This document shows positions 5,476 through 7,363 of a stretch of 7,363 nt of DNA, one piece after another (positions within the stretch are counted from its first letter, which is position 1; each line of letters starts with the position of its first letter). Source of the stretch: JAICLL01 sp035252155 (GTDB taxonomy: Bacteria > Planctomycetota > Planctomycetia > Pirellulales > JAICIG01); contig DATFDL010000329.1 in assembly GCA_035252155.1 (NCBI GenBank), forward strand, positions 1-7,363, read 5' to 3'. The notes beneath the pieces are model-generated. The model was not told the DNA's origin. It was given only the letters and a program-made list of their open reading frames with translations, and did no database searches. The translations under genes and the position numbers were made by a program.

Positions 5476-6519
5476 ATGTTCGCTCCCATTCGCTTCGGTT
5501 TGATCGGCTACGGCGCCTGGGGCAGCCATCATGCCGCGGCCATTGCCCAAACGCCCGACGCCGAGTTGGTGGCCATCGCGGCGCGTAGCGAAGCCACCCG
5601 CCAGGCCGCCGCCACGGCCTTTCCGCAGGCCGGCCTTTATGGCAATTGCCGAGACCTGCTAGCCCGTGATGATGTTGATGTGGTCGATGTGGTCTTGCCG
5701 AGTTACTTGCACACCGAAATCGGCCGCGCCGTGCTGCAATCCGGCAGGCACCTGTTGCTCGAAAAACCGATGGCCCTCTCGCTGGCGGACTGCGATGAGC
5801 TGATCGCGCTGGCGGCCCAAAAGAAGCAATTGCTCGCTATCGGTCACGAGCTGCGCCTGTCGTGCCTGTGGTCGAAGGTCAAGCAGCTCATCGACAGCGG
5901 CGGTATCGGTACGCCGCAATACGCGCTGGTCGAACTTTCGCGCCGCCCGTACCGGCTGGGGGCCGATGGCTGGCGGTTCGACGTCGCGCGGGTGGGCAAC
6001 TGGATCCTCGAAGAACCGATCCACTTCTTCGATCTCGCCCGGTGGTATTTGGCATCCGCGGGCGACCCGATGTCGGTTTATGCACGAGCCAACTCGCGCC
6101 AGCCGGGGCACCCCGAATTGCAAGACAACTTCAGCGCCATCGTTAGCTTCACGGGCGGGGCTTATGCGGTGATTTCGCAAACGCTCAGCGCCTTCGAGCA
6201 TCATCAGACGGTTAAAGTATCGGGCACGACCGGCGCCATCTGGGCAAGCTGGAGCGGCGCGATCGATCGCACGCGCCATCCCAGGTTTTGGCTCAAGCAT
6301 TTTGACGGCGAGCGACTGGCCGCACTACCGCTGGAGAAACCAACCGGCGAAGTGTTTGAACTCGAAGACGAGATCGCCATGGTCGTCGATTGCGTTCGCC
6401 ACGGCGCCGCGCCCGCCGCCAGCGGGCACGACGGCCGCTGGTCGGTCGGCCTATGCCTGGCGGCCCAGCGCTCCGTCGAAACTGGCGCGCCCGTCACACT
6501 CGAACATTTAGTAAGCTAA
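5476..6519 (+). CDS. Gfo/Idh/MocA family NAD(P)-dependent oxidoreductase
   Basis: This 347-residue protein has the family's usual length. Its Rossmann N-terminal domain (about 5-125) carries the dinucleotide loop GLIGYGAWGSHH (8-19) and the 'LLLEKPMAL' segment with Lys97 of the conserved EKP motif. The C-terminal alpha/beta dimerisation and substrate domain (about 130-340) contains WILEEPIHFFDLARW with His183. In many members an Asp lies four residues before this histidine; here it is Glu179, as in an EEPIHFFD-type subgroup I recall. Such enzymes oxidise or reduce hydroxyls of sugars, inositols and related polyols in the cytoplasm; the substrate here cannot be named. No signal peptide or Tat motif is present. 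The ATG is preceded by AAAGGAGA (5456-5463) at a rather long 12-base spacing. A NagB-like gene follows after 28 bp with no terminator, so the two probably form an operon. Confidence 0.92.
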   Translation: MFAPIRFGLIGYGAWGSHHAAAIAQTPDAELVAIAARSEATRQAAATAFPQAGLYGNCRDLLARDDVDVVDVVLPSYLHTEIGRAVLQSGRHLLLEKPMALSLADCDELIALAAQKKQLLAIGHELRLSCLWSKVKQLIDSGGIGTPQYALVELSRRPYRLGADGWRFDVARVGNWILEEPIHFFDLARWYLASAGDPMSVYARANSRQPGHPELQDNFSAIVSFTGGAYAVISQTLSAFEHHQTVKVSGTTGAIWASWSGAIDRTRHPRFWLKHFDGERLAALPLEKPTGEVFELEDEIAMVVDCVRHGAAPAASGHDGRWSVGLCLAAQRSVETGAPVTLEHLVS

Positions 6520-6547
6520 TACAACCCCGATCAGCCACTCCACGCCG

Positions 6548-7363
6548 ATGCAGCCGCCTGATTATTTGAAGATTCCGGCCGACGAACTGGGGCACGGGCA
6601 TTGTGTGTCCGTTCAGATTGTGCCCGATGCGGCGAGGCTGGCCGAGCAAATGGCCGCCGACATCGCCGACGAGATACGCGCCGCCGCTGAGACCGGTCTT
6701 CCATCGACGCTGATTGTGCCTGTTGGCCCGGTCGATCAATTTCCTGTGTTGGCCCGGCGGTTGAGTGCCGAGCGGATTTCCTGCCGCCACGTCGCGTTCA
6801 TTAACATGGACGAATACCTGGACGATGCCGACGCCTGGCTGCCGGTCGAGCATCCGCTCAGCTTCCGCGGCTTCATGCAACGAGCGTTTTATGACTTGCT
6901 CGATTCGGCGCTGGCGCCGGCGGCCGAAAACCGCGTGTTTCCCGACCCCCGGCGGCCCGAAGCCATCGGCCAGTTGATCGAGCGACGCGGCGGCGTCGAC
7001 GCCTGCTTCGGCGGCATCGGCATCAACGGCCACCTGGCGTTCAACGAACCGCCCGAACCGGGCGAAACGATGACGGTCGAGCAATTCGCCGCGCTGGGCA
7101 CGCGCGTGCTGAGCCTAGCCCGAGAAACGCGCACCATCAACGCCGTCACCGTCGGAGGCGAGATCGGGCTGGTTCCGCGGCGGGCGGTCACCATTGGCAT
7201 GCGCGAGATTCTCGCGGCCCGTCGCCTGCGGTTTTATTGCAATCGCCCTTGGCAACGCTCGGTCGTGCGTCGGGCGTTACACGGGCCGCTCACGCCCGAA
7301 TGCCCCGCTTCGCTGCTGCGGCTGCACGCCGACGCCCGGTTGACCATCACCGCCGAAGTTGCG
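6548..7363 (+). CDS. Glucosamine-6-phosphate deaminase/isomerase (NagB)-like protein, 3' end beyond the window
   Basis: The frame stays open for 272 codons to the right edge, which cuts the gene near its end since NagB proteins are about 240-270 residues. Family signatures are 'INMDEYL' with Asp88 (E. coli NagB Asp72), 'EHPLSFRGFMQRAFYD' (101-116), GGIGINGHLAFNEP (155-168) with His162 and Glu167 (NagB His143, Glu148), 'VPRRAVTIGM', and 'CPASLLRLHAD' near the end. Asn160 replaces E. coli Asp141, but Gram-positive NagBs also have Asn there. The TGGTP/TGSTP phosphate loop is VGPVD (59-63), and the phosphate-binding Arg172 and Lys208 of E. coli NagB align with Val200 and Gln236. A true glucosamine-6-phosphate deaminase is therefore doubtful; a related aldose-ketose isomerase or deaminase on another sugar is possible. 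No clear ribosome binding site precedes the ATG, so translation may be coupled to the oxidoreductase gene 28 bp upstream. Confidence 0.85.
   Translation, partial: MQPPDYLKIPADELGHGHCVSVQIVPDAARLAEQMAADIADEIRAAAETGLPSTLIVPVGPVDQFPVLARRLSAERISCRHVAFINMDEYLDDADAWLPVEHPLSFRGFMQRAFYDLLDSALAPAAENRVFPDPRRPEAIGQLIERRGGVDACFGGIGINGHLAFNEPPEPGETMTVEQFAALGTRVLSLARETRTINAVTVGGEIGLVPRRAVTIGMREILAARRLRFYCNRPWQRSVVRRALHGPLTPECPASLLRLHADARLTITAEVA

Noticed and set aside
5659..6300. 213-codon minus-strand frame inside the oxidoreductase gene
   Set aside because: It is antisense to a well-supported Gfo/Idh/MocA gene, with a composition typical of a shadow.
6494..7084. 196-codon minus-strand frame opposite the NagB-like gene
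   Set aside because: The plus strand carries the NagB signatures NMDEY and NGHLAFNEP in an uninterrupted frame. The minus frame has no recognisable domain.
6548..7363. Asn160 in place of E. coli NagB Asp141 as evidence of a dead enzyme
   Set aside because: Gram-positive NagB proteins naturally have Asn in the same NGH motif, so this substitution alone says nothing about loss of activity.

Overview
The window reads as a piece of a GC-rich chromosome, most likely from a planctomycete (Pirellulales-like). Three things point there: the family of a very large secreted protein with carboxypeptidase-regulatory-like repeats, dispersed palindromes that begin GTAGGGTGGG and end CCCACCCTAC, and the wreck of a small CHC2-zinc-finger gene of a kind I associate with that phylum. 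The taxonomic call is inference, because no rRNA or marker gene is present. I see no tRNA, rRNA, CRISPR array or intact transposase.

Layout. Positions 1-273 are non-coding and hold a short A-rich direct repeat and one palindromic element (170-266). Positions 274-3939 (minus strand) are one 1221-residue exported protein: signal peptide, about seven beta-sandwich regulatory-like domains, then a long all-helical C-terminal half. Positions 3940-4174 are non-coding and hold a truncated palindrome arm, a second full palindrome (4041-4139) and a short CCTCTGA repeat. A minus-strand pair follows: a transaldolase/fructose-6-phosphate-aldolase family enzyme (4393-5055) and, just downstream, a small HicB-like-fold protein (4175-4381). 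A 420-bp divergent intergenic region contains the internally deleted CHC2-type pseudogene, bracketed by an imperfect 23/24-bp inverted repeat. On the plus strand come a Gfo/Idh/MocA oxidoreductase (5476-6519) and, 28 bp later, a glucosamine-6-phosphate deaminase (NagB)-like gene that runs off the right edge (6548-7363).

How the genes may work together. The transaldolase-like protein keeps its Schiff-base lysine and catalytic residues but has Trp and Ala where the family normally has its phosphate-binding Arg and Ser. The NagB-like protein keeps its catalytic Asp/His/Glu set but appears to have lost the phosphate loop and the phosphate-binding Arg and Lys. A sugar-type NAD(P)-dependent oxidoreductase lies between them. 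The most interesting reading is a small sugar-conversion locus whose substrate lacks the usual terminal phosphate or carries another group. This rests on alignments made from memory and needs structural checking.
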